64,000 nt of DNA. Origin: Kalmusia sp. IMI 367209 (taxonomy: Eukaryota > Ascomycota > Dothideomycetes > Pleosporales > Didymosphaeriaceae). This document shows positions 35,234 to 46,077 of the stretch, in pieces (within the stretch, counting starts at the first letter, position 1; each line of letters begins with the position of its first letter). Position numbers and translations under genes: made by a program. Below the pieces are notes generated by a model. The model was not told where the DNA came from. It saw nothing but the letters and a program-made list of their open reading frames with translations, and did not search any database. The DNA lies in NCBI GenBank assembly GCA_027946365.1, contig JAPEUQ010000001.1:1550001-1614000 (forward strand), in the 5' to 3' direction.

Positions 35234-36371
35234 CTTGTCTGCTTCTTTGCGATGACTTCAAAGCAAGAAGAAATGAAGATAATTTTTGATGATTTAGTGT
35301 TTTTCAATGCTGTTCAACTCAACGGAGCAGGTCGTCGCAATTACTTATTTCACATCTCATCAGTATGACTGTTCGACATCGTGGTTAAAAATGGGGTGCC
35401 GGCAATTGTGGAGCCCTAGAACACGTTGGACCCCGCATTCGGAGTTGTTGACTAACTGCGATAGGAGCGCAAATACGCCCTTTGCCTGACAGAAGGATTG
35501 GTCCTACAGTGAATAAGACTGATGATATCCTTTCAAGATCTCTTTACGCAAACTATCTTGAGATCGTAGCCCGTAAATCCTATGTGAGCTTTACGAAGTG
35601 CTAGCGTCTTCTCTGAACGAGAAGATTTTATTACTTAGCGGCGATGTGATTGGTCGCACGCCTTCGACTTGATGAATTCATCGACTTTAGGTTCGCTTGG
35701 CTTGCATCGTGTATGTCGCTTGTCAACGGTTAAACGAGGCGATCGGCATGACTGCCAGCGTTTTGGGCGTCTACCCGCTTCATCAGCAACAATTCCGACT
35801 CTGTAGCATTCTGAATGTAGTCCGACGTATGCTGTTGTCGAATCTCATCTCGTCCTTCTATAAATTGAACATATCGCAATTTTCATGTTGTCATACAGGT
35901 AGCTACAGCTCCTGATCTACATGTGTATAGAGTGTGTGACCATTCGAGATGTACCCCAAACGCAATCTATGCGAAAACAATGTTTGGATCTGACACAGGA
36001 TTTGATATCATAGAAGAGTCCCCAGCGTAGCCCTCGATTATGATTCACTTGATTGAATCAACCGCATTTGAAAGGATGCGTATATGTGGACGACGGTGTC
36101 GCATGAGATGACTCGTACATTGCAAACTGACCGCACATAGTTCTTGCTTACCATGATGAAAAGCTAACAAAGACATTTCTGTAGACGGATCGGCAGAATC
36201 AATTTGAAGTTCTCCGGAGATGCGTAGATTAAAGAATGGGCCAGCCAGAAAAGAACAATCCTCTAGCCGCGTATTAATAAGCGTCAGCCCTACGACCAGC
36301 ATTCTCAGCTTCAAGCGAACCTTGGAAACTCCAAGCTTTCTGTGTCCTTTGCGCCGTCATTTCTTGTAACA
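35234..36371. other. Divergent intergenic region, MFS transporter and Zn2Cys6 gene
   Basis: About 1.1 kb between divergent starts of the MFS transporter (minus) and the Zn2Cys6 regulator (plus), so it should hold both promoters. No coding frame of note. Confidence 0.5.
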
Positions 36372-38487
36372 ATGTCCACTTCGGGTATCCAGAAGCGCGG
36401 CTCTGCTGCTACGGTGCGGGTGCGTTGGACGGTAGCCTCTCAGCACTTGCTCATTCATACTAACTTCTTGTAGGCTTGTGACTCTTGTAGAAAGAGGAAG
36501 CGGCGATGTTTGTGGGATGAAGGTGCAACCAGCTGCACGCACTGCATCCAATTGAAAGAAAAATGCACTACTACCTATGTTCGAAAACCACGATCAAAAC
36601 CACAGAGAAGGTATGCGGAGACCATTGTGTGTGCTTTTACCACGTAATATCGTACTAAGCCGCCCTAAGAGAACGCGTTGAAGAATATGAACGCCGAATT
36701 CAAAATCTGGAGAATTTGCTCAAGGAGCGGAGCGATGCGCAACCACTTATTCAAGACCAGCCTCTACCGCCATTGCCCCCGAATGACCCAAAGTCGCTAT
36801 CGATGTGGATGGACAGCCTGCGTACGGAGGTTGATCATTTCCCGCTCGAGGCCTCTCCGAATCTGGATCCTAGGACTTATACAGGACCACATCAAATGAC
36901 CGGACCAGCTTTCACAAATTCGGGAGTAGGCAATTCTGTCGTCAGCACCGAGCCGTCCGATGAGTCTGTGCTACAATCTTTGGACGGTATTGAGCCCTCT
37001 GCAGACTTCGAAGAAGTCGCCGCGCTATTGCAGGATCCTTCGTTTCAGCCGCCAACCGAATTAGAGGATCTCAATATTAATGATTCCGTCATTGTGCCGA
37101 CAACTACATGTGATCAGAGTCTTCCCGAGCCGGAGCTTGGAGCTTCGTTGCTCGCAGAGTTTCTGGTCGACTTCAATACGGTGTTTGCGCTCTATCGACC
37201 AAATGAGATAGCTGAGCATATTCGCATATGCTACGAAGGGCGCTCTGATGGGTCAGCGCTGGCGTGGGCTAGTGCATATGTTGTATTGGGGATTGCTCAT
37301 CGAGCTCGTGGAATGAGTAACATTGGTACACCTATGGACAACGAGCTGGCCGACTACTACCTATGCAGGATTCTACCGACTGTTTCTGGACTACTGATTG
37401 CTCCGCCGACCTTAGGCCTTGTACAATGCCTGCTTGGGCTAGCCATGCTCATTCGAAGCTCATCTCATTCGCAGCCAAGCGGACTCTTCATCTCGACCGC
37501 CCTGCGAATAGCGCAATTCCTCGCATATGATAACGGAGATGCTCAGGATTCGTCATTAACTCAGGACCTCGAGCAGCAGCGTCGTGTCTTCTGGTGTGCT
37601 TTCATGCTAGACACAGTCGAATCTATCTTCTCGAACGCGCCAACCACCCATCGCAAGGAAGACATCAAAGCTCCATTTCCAGAAGAGGATCCGCCGGACT
37701 CCCTAGGCTCTGTGGCGGCAGCTGAAGGTGACTGGAAAGTCAACCTATTCGCTTTGCGCATCCGTCTTGCCCTCATCCAGTCCGAAGCCATCGATAGGGT
37801 CCTTTCCATAGGAGCACGAGCTACCAATCCAGGCCAAGCAGCTCAAGAGGTGCTAGAGCGCCTCGAGCGCTGGCGAGATAACGACCTCTTCCGACTCGAT
37901 CCAGGAGCAATGATGCAGCTCCTCTACCGCTCCGACCTTATGCACGTGCTCGCCGTAGAGGCATCGTATTTCGCGACGGTGTTTCGCATCCACGCTTTCC
38001 TCACCTTGGACAAGAATCCTCTTGTCAATCCCTTTTCGGCGGATGTGTTGGCGATATTAGCAGGGAAGAAAGAGCACGGAGCATATAAGGATGCAGAGCG
38101 CCTGCTCACGCACCTCACATTGATACCGCACGGTGACATCGGTGTTTGTTGGTAAGTTTTTTCTTACCCACATCCACGGTTCTCCCTTTTGACAGGATGT
38201 GTAGGATGATCAAACTTCCAGTCATTGCAGCTTTTACGACTGTCCTGTCGCATCATCTCCACACCCTTTCTGACACGCTTACCATTGATACCATGCGCGA
38301 ATATGCACGCATCTTGAACACTCTTCGCATCTTGGCCGAGAAGAGCCAGGATCTAGAGCTGCTGCGAGCACGCGATGTATGCATGGCAATGTTTTCGAGA
38401 GTCGAAACAGGGCGAAGGGTGAGTTGGTTAGAACAGCAGGTTGATGCAGGGACGATAGGGGGTCACGTTCCGCAGACTTCGACGTAG
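36372..38487 (+). CDS. Zn2Cys6 fungal transcription factor
   Basis: Gal4-type binuclear zinc-cluster regulator of 650 residues. Exons 36372..36413, 36474..36610, 36670..38151 and 38196..38487; introns are 60, 59 and 44 nt. The DNA-binding domain starts at the exon 2 boundary: ACDSCRKRKRRCLW...CTHCIQLKEKC, six cysteines with normal spacing, followed by a basic linker (YVRKPRSKPQRR) and a short coiled coil (RVEEYERRIQNLENLLKER). An acidic, proline-rich spacer covers about residues 75-200. The middle homology region (fungal_trans type) follows, with LLAEFLVDFNTVFALYRP and later QQRRVFWCAFMLDTVESIFS. It is divergent from the MFS transporter and upstream of the AKR gene, either of which could be a target (inference). 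The regulated pathway is not evident. Confidence 0.88.
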
Positions 38488-39083
38488 GGATGCAGCCTGT
38501 GTTTTGAACAAGGGATGCGGGCGCGAAACTGCCTGGGTACACTCAACTCAGAATGTCTAGAAACTCCATTCCGGATGTGGACGTCAAAGTTGGTGTTGAC
38601 CATGTTAATCTTATCAGATGCCGCCAAGCCCATTGCTGCCCACAACCAAGCGCAGATCATGTGCCTGCGGAGACCTAGTTTTGTTCACTGTGCCGATTAC
38701 GGCAGCTCGACAAATTTCACACCCGAACACCACTATGCGTTTTGCACTCTAGAAGTCATGGCGTCATTCACTAGCGCATCAGGGATTGCCATCGGCGCCT
38801 GCGACGCGACTGGAAACTAGGTGGGTAGTGCATCTAGAAGCCCGATCCAAAACGCACGTGGGAGACCCTGAAGCAGCCATGCATCCGACGGAATAATTGT
38901 TACGCTGCGCCCCCTGCAGCGAGCCTTCTTCTTCATAGAACAGTGAATACATACGGCGATCGCAAAAGAAAGGGCAACTCGCTTTCTGGTACACTGAACA
39001 GACTACCCCGCTATCCTTCCAGCAACGCTCTTCCTCCCCGCCAACAAAACCTCTATCGCCCCCCAAAAGATACCCAGCCGACT
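38488..39083. other. Intergenic between the Zn2Cys6 gene and the AKR gene
   Basis: About 600 bases, with only short frames. Holds the 3' end of the regulator and the AKR promoter. Confidence 0.5.
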
Positions 39084-40451
39084 ATGGCGTCCACACCGAC
39101 TGAACATGCGTCCACCACCTCGACCTTCCCCTCACAACAAAAGCCAATACCATATTCGAACGCCGACGGCAAGCGAACGCCCCTCTCGTCTATCCTCCCG
39201 CCCCTCATCTTCGGCACCGCAACTTTCAACCATCAGTTCAACAGCGACCCCTTCGCCCTCGACACCGTTGGCCTCGTAACCTCCGCTCTCACACACGGCA
39301 TTCGTGCTTTCGACACCTCGCCCTACTACGGCCCCTCCGAGCAACTACTTGGCGATGCGCTCGCTACACCCTTCGTCCGCGAGACGTTCCCCCGTTCCTC
39401 GTACATGATCCTCACAAAGGTGGGCCGCATAGTGGCCGACGAGTTCGACTACTCCGCACAATGGGTACGCCAGAGCGTCCAGCGCAGTCTGGAGCGACTA
39501 CACACAGACTATCTCGACGTGGTCTACTGTCACGACATCGAGTTCGTGTCGGCCGCCGAGGTCTTGGAGGCAGTGACTGAGCTACGCCGGCTCAGAGACG
39601 AAGGCAAGATACGATATGCCGGCATCTGCGGCTTTCCCATCGATGTGCTAGGCGACACGGCAGAAATGCTGCTGCGCGAGACGGGCGAACCGATAGACTG
39701 CGTGCAGTCCTACGGCCACTTCAACCTACAGAACCAGACCCTCGGCGGTCCGCGCGGCATCGAGCGCTTCCACAAGGCAGGCGTCGACGTGACGACCAAT
39801 GCGTCGTGTCTGGGAATGGGCCTGCTGCGTCGCGAGGGCGTGCCCATAGGTGGCCTCGGCGACTGGCACCCCGCGTCTCGCGAGCTGCGCGCTGCGGTGC
39901 GCAAGGCCTCCGACTTTTGCGACCGCCACGGCGAGAAGATCGAAGTCATTGCCATCCGCTTCGCGCTCGAGACGTGGATAGAAAAGGGTGCGCTGTGCGG
40001 CTCGCGGGGCGATCCCGCATCAGGACTCCCCTGGAAGCACGAGTCTAATTCTGAAGTGGGTGGCACGAAACTCGGCGTCAATGTCATCGGCGTGTCTCAG
40101 GCCTCGGAACTCGATAAGACGATGTTGGTCTGGCGGTCTATCCTCGACGGGATGGAGGGCGGCGAGCAGACAGCTGTTCAGGCAGGGCGATGGTATCGCG
40201 CGTGGGAGTGGTCGCAGAACAGGAAGAAGGCGGTGCAGATTTTGGCCGAGGGTGTGGAGGAGATCTTGGGTTCGTGGTTCGGGTTTTCGTGGGCGAGCCC
40301 AGACGAGGGATTTGTTAATAAAAGGAAGAAGGAAGAGAAGGGTGCGGTGAGCGATGTGGAACCATCGTCGTTGCTGACGCCCGCTGCGAGTCCGGAGAGC
40401 AAACCAATTGATGGTGGGGAGGGGCTCGAGAAAGGTATACCACTGAGATAG
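39084..40451 (+). CDS. Aldo/keto reductase, D-arabinose 1-dehydrogenase (Ara2-like)
   Basis: Intronless 455-residue aldo/keto reductase resembling yeast Ara2, the NAD-dependent D-arabinose dehydrogenase that makes the lactone precursor of D-erythroascorbic acid. Motifs: PPLIFGTATFNHQF at the first strand; AFDTSPYYGPSEQLLG with catalytic Asp and Tyr; YMILTKVGR with Lys; DVVYCHDIEFV with His; SVQRSLERLHTDYLD; and GVNVIGVSQASELD at the cofactor end. The ATG at 39084 (MASTPTEHAS) is chosen because the upstream extension has no ATG of its own. The C-terminal 60 residues are charged, low complexity and longer than in yeast Ara2. Cytosolic enzyme; family certain, sugar specificity inferred. Confidence 0.88.
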   Translation: MASTPTEHASTTSTFPSQQKPIPYSNADGKRTPLSSILPPLIFGTATFNHQFNSDPFALDTVGLVTSALTHGIRAFDTSPYYGPSEQLLGDALATPFVRETFPRSSYMILTKVGRIVADEFDYSAQWVRQSVQRSLERLHTDYLDVVYCHDIEFVSAAEVLEAVTELRRLRDEGKIRYAGICGFPIDVLGDTAEMLLRETGEPIDCVQSYGHFNLQNQTLGGPRGIERFHKAGVDVTTNASCLGMGLLRREGVPIGGLGDWHPASRELRAAVRKASDFCDRHGEKIEVIAIRFALETWIEKGALCGSRGDPASGLPWKHESNSEVGGTKLGVNVIGVSQASELDKTMLVWRSILDGMEGGEQTAVQAGRWYRAWEWSQNRKKAVQILAEGVEEILGSWFGFSWASPDEGFVNKRKKEEKGAVSDVEPSSLLTPAASPESKPIDGGEGLEKGIPLR

Positions 40452-40650
40452 GTGTGCCGGTGCGATTTGTATGTAAGTAGTTTGAGCGATTATATGGGTC
40501 AGATCTCACAAGGTAGGTCAAGGATTATTATAGATTTATGATTAGAGCACCAAGTGCCTAGCAAGCCTTATATAGAAGGCTAAGCATCCAACAGCTTCTT
40601 TCATTGCTCACAGCGCTGAAAGTTCCTCCAGACGAATGTCCAACCGATCA

Positions 40651-42381
40651 TTATGCGCCCAGCAATTCCACCCGGCACGGATAGCCATCCTTCGGATGCG
40701 CACCTCCCTTCTCAATCTGATATGCTCGATCACCGTCCACCATCATCGGCCCTGCATTGCCCAAGCCCACACGTCTCAAAACACCGTCGACCACGCCTCT
40801 GCTCTCCCTCTGATCCCACTCCTCATACGCGGGCGAAATCTTGAACCTCCTAACCGTCATAGCCAACGCAACCTTGACCTCCAACAGCGACAAGTTCTGC
40901 CCAATGCACGCGCGGGGCCCCTGCTCGAAAGCCCTGAACGCCCCAGCCGGCGGATACAGCTCGTGTCCCTCGCCCACAAGCCAGCGCTCGGGCACGAAGT
41001 CCTGGACGCGCGGCCACACGCGCGGGTTGTAGTGGATGGCGTGGTGCACGAGGGAGATGAGGCAGCCCGCGGTAGGGAACTGCAAGCCGTTTGGGGCCGT
41101 CAGTGTGACGGCCGGGGAGCCATCGCGGTACGCGCCTGCGGGTGGGTAGAGGCGCATCGTCTCCTTGATGACCGCTGCCGTGTAGGTGAGTTTGTTGAGG
41201 AGGGCGGGGGCCTCGCGGAGACGGGACGATGTGGTTGCGGGTGGGCCGATGATGAGGGCGTGCTCTTCTTGCATGCGGGCGAGGGCTGAGGGGTGCTTGT
41301 GCAGCATGTGGTAGGTGTATACCAGGACGCTTGTTGTCGTGTCGTGGCCGGCGAAGAGGAAGAGGCGGAGTTGGTAGGTGGCGTGCTTGAGGAAGGTTTT
41401 GTCTAGGTGTTGGGGCGTGGTGGAGGCGTCTTGCTTGTCGGCGAGGTACGAATCTAAGGCGAGAGTTGCGACGGATTTGGAGGCTTTCTTGCCCGTCGTC
41501 TTGTGTTCTTCGAACCGGTGCTCGAGTTCCGCCTCGATGAGACGGTCCATGACACTCCCGTAGTAGCGCAGCACGAATTTGCGGATGGGATGGTAACTGT
41601 TCAGTGGATTGCCGAAAGATGTCCAGGAGATCATGGTCCGGAGCGCGTCTGCCAATGGGTGCGGTGCGAGCTGGTAGTTGAGATCGATGTCCAGGGCAAC
41701 CTTCATGATGATGTCCATCGTCAGCCGCGTCCCGACTTCCTCAAAGCAAAACACATCACCCATCTTCTTCCCTAGCTGCTCGCAGAATACCTCGACTGAG
41801 TCTACAATGGCCGGCACCTGGTCAATCAAATACGCCGGTGCAAATCCCGGATTGAACAGCGCCCGCCAGTATTTCCACTCCTTTCCGTTCGCCGTCAGGA
41901 TGTTTGGGCCGCCCATCATCGGGTCGAACATAGTGCGGTACATTTCTGGCTTGGGGAGATTGAGCTTGTTGGTTACGTGGAAGGCGGCTTCGGGGTTGCA
42001 GATGCAGATGTTCGGTTTGAGGAACGGCCAGAGGTCCAGGTAGAACATCTCTGCATCAGGAAACTCTCGCACCATTTCGATAATGAGGACGTTGATGAAG
42101 GTATCTGAGGGGTACTTGGAGAGGTACTTTTGTAGGATGGGGAGGTGACCGAATGCCCATGACCACTCGGGCATTGGCTTCATACAGGGGTTTGTTAGAA
42201 TGCCTGAGTAGAGAGAGAAAGATGGCAGAGGTGGTACACTTACCAATCCGGCCTTTCGAAGCTGGTTCACATGAGATCGCACGCGATAGCCGGTATACAG
42301 TCCATAACCTATGAGTGTCGCTATTGCCGTGCAGACCACACTAACCCAGGGCGATAGTAGAGGCGAGTCGAGGGCAGCCAT
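40651..42381 (-). CDS. Cytochrome P450 (microsomal)
   Basis: Haem-thiolate monooxygenase of 554 residues. Exon 1 42244..42381, exon 2 40651..42177. The 66-nt intron (GTAAGT...GAAG, CTAAC branch) is a multiple of three and has no stop, so unspliced reading adds 22 residues; splicing gives the conserved QLRKAGLPMPEWSW join. An N-terminal membrane anchor spans residues about 12-30. I-helix FLFAGHDTTTS, K-helix KETMRLYPP, FVPERW, and haem loop FRAFEQGPRACIG are all intact. The family by eye is a fungal P450 group starting GLPMPEWSWxFGHL; I cannot assign a CYP number. It lies near other accessory genes (rhodopsin-fold protein, second P450, MFS). It is tail to tail with the AKR. The reaction is unknown. 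Confidence 0.9.
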   Translation of the reverse strand: MAALDSPLLSPWVSVVCTAIATLIGYGLYTGYRVRSHVNQLRKAGLVSVPPLPSFSLYSGILTNPCMKPMPEWSWAFGHLPILQKYLSKYPSDTFINVLIIEMVREFPDAEMFYLDLWPFLKPNICICNPEAAFHVTNKLNLPKPEMYRTMFDPMMGGPNILTANGKEWKYWRALFNPGFAPAYLIDQVPAIVDSVEVFCEQLGKKMGDVFCFEEVGTRLTMDIIMKVALDIDLNYQLAPHPLADALRTMISWTSFGNPLNSYHPIRKFVLRYYGSVMDRLIEAELEHRFEEHKTTGKKASKSVATLALDSYLADKQDASTTPQHLDKTFLKHATYQLRLFLFAGHDTTTSVLVYTYHMLHKHPSALARMQEEHALIIGPPATTSSRLREAPALLNKLTYTAAVIKETMRLYPPAGAYRDGSPAVTLTAPNGLQFPTAGCLISLVHHAIHYNPRVWPRVQDFVPERWLVGEGHELYPPAGAFRAFEQGPRACIGQNLSLLEVKVALAMTVRRFKISPAYEEWDQRESRGVVDGVLRRVGLGNAGPMMVDGDRAYQIEKGGAHPKDGYPCRVELLGA

Positions 42382-42758
42382 CCTAAGAGACTGAGTGAAA
42401 GCTGATACGTATCAATTCAATCCGTGTCCAGGATGTGGTATGAAAATTCGTGGTGAAGATTCAGAAGGCACTCTCCTTTCGTAGTGGGAGGTAGTTGAGG
42501 TGGGACAGGCTTCGCGGTTACACAACAGGCAACGTGCATCAGGCAGTGCGGCCAAGCGACATCGAGCACTTATTAACTGTGCCACAGAGGAATCAAAGCT
42601 AGGGGGCTGAAACATGCATGCCATTCAGCCGGGTTTGCTGCCTAGACCAATTCTATTTATCGGGTGCAAGTAGCATACATGCCCAAAATATAATATCGTT
42701 CCACCTCCTGCCCCACCGGGAGCCTCGTACCCGCACATACCCCGGCTACCTTTTGTGT
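42382..42758. other. Intergenic: P450 promoter, rhodopsin-fold gene 3' flank
   Basis: About 380 bases upstream of the first P450. No feature recognised. Confidence 0.5.
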
Positions 42759-44048
42759 TCAATGGTGAGTCCGCAAAGCCGCATGATAATCTACCTCAAG
42801 TGGATCCAGCTCAGACTCAGCAGTAGTAGACACCGCCTGAGATCGATTGTGCCTGCGAATGAAGGAGCGGATGCCCGTCATAGTGGCCGAGGGCAACGCT
42901 GGCAGCTCGACATGTTTATCGTTCTTCTGCAAGCTGATGTCCGATTCAGAGCCCCTCGCAGAACTTCGCTTCCGCGAGAGAAACGCAGGCAGCATCCTCG
43001 TGAAGAAGCTCGGCCGCTGCTCCAACGTGGCACGTTGATTAATGCTCTCCTGGTTCTCGCTGACGAACAGAGTTCGGAAAACCGTGATCGAAGCCATCAT
43101 TACTGCGATGCAGCCCTCTACTTCCTGCCAGAATACCCTCCAGAGCGTGTCGGGAATGCGCGAGCCTCTGTGGATGTATCCAGAGGCACGCGCGATCGCG
43201 CATGCAATCATGAAGATGCTCAGGCAAAGGAAAAAGCCTATGCTGAGCTTAGTTTTCTGCTTCATGCGTGACTTTCGGAGTAATAGCAAGGGGATGCTGA
43301 TAACTATGCCAGCGTTAGCGGAATTATTCAACTCTTGGAAAGGGGCTAACATACCCATCATATCAGTCACAACATCAGCGATCGATACTGCGATCGTGTA
43401 GGCCAGACTGAGATCGTACCAGTCGTTGAAAATGACATTGTGGTGCGCATTAAGGTACTTGTCAAAGACAAATCCTTCTGAGCAGTTGACTCCCAACGCG
43501 ATTGCAGTGAACCCTACACAGAACCAATACCATATTGTCATGCCTCTCAAGTGTCGAATGAGCGGCTTGAAGAAGGCAAAGAAGCAGAATTTGACCCCGA
43601 ACACCGTCACCCAGGTCAAGACGGCATACGAGTTGCGTTTCTTCGGCGTATCGTACAGTGCCTCTGCATATTTCTGGAACGGAACAGTCATGGCTAGCTC
43701 GGGTTTTTGTTGAGCTGCGTTCATAAGGAACCAGATGAAGCAGTAGACGTAAATCATAGCAGTCTGAGCGCACAAAGATGCTACCGCGAGACAGAGCAAG
43801 TAGTCATCGAGGTAGAGTTTTCGCCGGGTGACGACTCGAATTGAAATTCGTCCAATAAAGCAAGCAAGCGCGATAGCTACCAAGACTGCAATCGTCGGCT
43901 GGTTCAAGGTCAGAACAAATGCATATCGTATGACACTTTCACGTACCTTGAAAGCTTCTATATGGATCATAGAAATATGTGTCACAATATAATCAAACTC
44001 ATCGTCAGTCATAGGTATCAATTGACTGGAATCAGGGAGTGTAGCCAT
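42759..44048 (-). CDS. Fungal rhodopsin-fold (Pth11-like) integral membrane protein
   Basis: Seven-span membrane protein of the fungal 'rhodopsin domain' family, to which Pth11-like receptors belong, 412 residues. Exon 1 43355..44048, exon 2 42759..43303. The 51-nt intron (GTATGT...CATAG, GCTAAC branch) is again in frame without stop; splicing restores DVVTDMMVISIPLLLLRKSRMK, the conserved segment. The extracellular N-terminus is about 45 residues. Segments lie near 52-70, 83-107, 140-160, 170-190, 215-245, 255-275 and 290-315. The motif RRKLYLDDYLLCLAV after segment 1 is diagnostic. There is no CFEM domain at the N-terminus. The cytoplasmic tail of about 90 residues is Ser/Arg rich. Ligand unknown. 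Confidence 0.87.
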   Translation of the reverse strand: MATLPDSSQLIPMTDDEFDYIVTHISMIHIEAFKVRESVIRYAFVLTLNQPTIAVLVAIALACFIGRISIRVVTRRKLYLDDYLLCLAVASLCAQTAMIYVYCFIWFLMNAAQQKPELAMTVPFQKYAEALYDTPKKRNSYAVLTWVTVFGVKFCFFAFFKPLIRHLRGMTIWYWFCVGFTAIALGVNCSEGFVFDKYLNAHHNVIFNDWYDLSLAYTIAVSIADVVTDMMGMLAPFQELNNSANAGIVISIPLLLLRKSRMKQKTKLSIGFFLCLSIFMIACAIARASGYIHRGSRIPDTLWRVFWQEVEGCIAVMMASITVFRTLFVSENQESINQRATLEQRPSFFTRMLPAFLSRKRSSARGSESDISLQKNDKHVELPALPSATMTGIRSFIRRHNRSQAVSTTAESELDPLEVDYHAALRTHH

Positions 44049-44825
44049 GGTGTGCAGTCTGGCGATAGCCCGCGAGGCTCACATAAGAATTATGATGCTT
44101 ATCTTATAAGAAAAAAGGATGTGGGGTCTCCGCCACTACGAAGCTAGCAAGTGTAACATTTGAGATGTAAGACGGAATGAAGGACCGGCTCAAGCGAGAG
44201 CTGAAGGGTGATGGAGCCATAATGATGCTAGCTTGACGCCGATGTTCCACAACAGCAGGCCAAGATAGAAACGAATGCCCCTCACCTCACCGGACTCACC
44301 GACCACGTAATCGATTACCATAATATGGAATGCCAGCTGAAGTCTTCGGTCTTCAAGGCAAATAATTTGCTTGCAATGGGTTAGCGCGCGTGCAGTCAGC
44401 AAAAGAACCGCACGCAGCCTCGCCACACCTAGGTATTACGAGACGCACTCTACCGGTTTCCGCCCCCGCAAGACACATTCTCGGCCCCTCGTCTCCTTGA
44501 GGTTCTGCACGTATACGATAAGGTGGAGCCAGGTCTCGGTGCGTCCTTTGCGTCAGCGGGAAGGATCTTATGTTCCGCGTTGCTTTGGTCGTACCCGTGC
44601 CAGGGGTGCATGCGAACGCAGCCCCGAGACATACGAAACAGAACCCATAACTGAGAATCGAGGTGTTTGATTGTATATGAATGCTGGACATCTCGTTTCA
44701 GCGTTCCATTCTGGACTGAGCCAGCAGGGTCGTCTCTATCTACACGTACCGTGCAAGCTAACCATCGCAAAATACCTTCACAGGTTCTTTCTGCCAACTT
44801 CGCCTAGCCTCTGGGAATTTTCATC
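44049..44825. other. Intergenic: rhodopsin-fold gene promoter
   Basis: About 780 bases upstream of the rhodopsin-fold gene. Short frames only; none has family features. Confidence 0.4.
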
Positions 44826-44970
44826 ATGCTCCAGACTATTCTCTTCCCTAGGCTTCCTAGCGAGCTTCTACAAGCTGTTATAAGCCTCTTCGCATGCGTC
44901 GTTGTATACGAATGGATGAAGCCACGTATCAAGGCTCTCAAGGTGGCTTTGACCGTCATGAACGTTCCAG
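44826..44970 (+). pseudogene. Orphan membrane-anchor segment, possible P450 N-terminal relic
   Basis: An ATG-initiated stretch of 48 codons (MLQTILFPRLPSELLQ..., a hydrophobic span LLQAVISLFACVVVYEWM, then a basic patch and NVPG) followed by a GT donor (GTAAAT). This is how many fungal P450 genes begin, the anchor followed by the proline hinge. No continuing P450 exon with a C-helix, I-helix or haem loop is found before the next P450 at 46078, which has its own anchor. I read it as the first exon of a decayed P450 gene; a chance frame is the alternative. Confidence 0.3.
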
Positions 44971-46077
44971 GTAAATTTTGCATTCGCCTTCATGGGAAAG
45001 CTGTAAGATTGACCTTAGCCAAGTATCATACAGACACTAAATCCGACATCCGAAAGATTACGAAGTGGGCTCACAAGGCGTGTGTACTTTTATATGTAGA
45101 TCACGATGGAGAGAATGATCGAATTCCTCAGGAATATCAAAGGTCCTTAAATAGTAGAGCTTTTCAGACTGCGAATAGAAGGTCTTTTTGCTGTTCAGTG
45201 TTGTATAGACATCACATTCTCTACAGTCGAGTTGTGTTACCTCAACAAGAAATGATTGTTCACAATACGACCACTAGACCATTTAGTTCCCAATTAGGTA
45301 GCCACATAATTCAGAGAATTAGTGGAGCTTGTAGAAAGAGTTTGAGTGTCGAGCCGTGCCATCAATGAATGCCGTTGACTAGTCGGGGGCCGTGTCCTAT
45401 TTCCAAGCACACACCTCTATGCGAAGTCAGGGGTATTTGCCACGCGAACGGAAATATTTCAATCAGGGATACGTCTGTATGATGATGATACGAGGCAGAC
45501 TTCGCTAAGGGTTGTTGCTTCGCGGTGTAAGTGTGGGGGCTGACGGTATGCATGACGTTCGCGGGTACTGCGCCGTGATGCGAAAGCAAGGGGGACCATT
45601 TTCACATGTACAACAACCACATACACTTCAGAGTACATACAACTAATGCCATAGCCCCCAAGCCTCACCCGTCTGACACTTCGCTTCCAGAGCTGGAAGT
45701 ATCGCTCTCAGCCGTACACCCGCGTCGGGCACCTCGTGGGGCTAAAAACCATTTTGAAACAACGGCCATTTTTCACCTCGGGGTGCGGACCGTTACCCGT
45801 AAGGGTAGATTGCTCGAATATGGGAGAGGAGCGAATAGCTGGTCTTGGATTCCGATCACGTTTCTCACTGCAAAGAACGGTGTTCGCCTTTTTGACAGGC
45901 TAGAACAGGAGTGTAGGTTCCACGGGGGCTGTTCAAGTAAGATCCACGCGCAGCCTCGATAATACGATAAACTTCATATATATGTGGCTAGGTACTAGCT
46001 CGACAACGATCACTATCGTCGCCTCGTTAAACAAACTATCCAAGGACAATATCAACGTCTTCAGAGTTGCGAGTAGC
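44971..46077. other. Intergenic: second P450 promoter
   Basis: About 1.1 kb. Frames present are short and lack domains. It ends at the start of the second P450. Confidence 0.4.
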
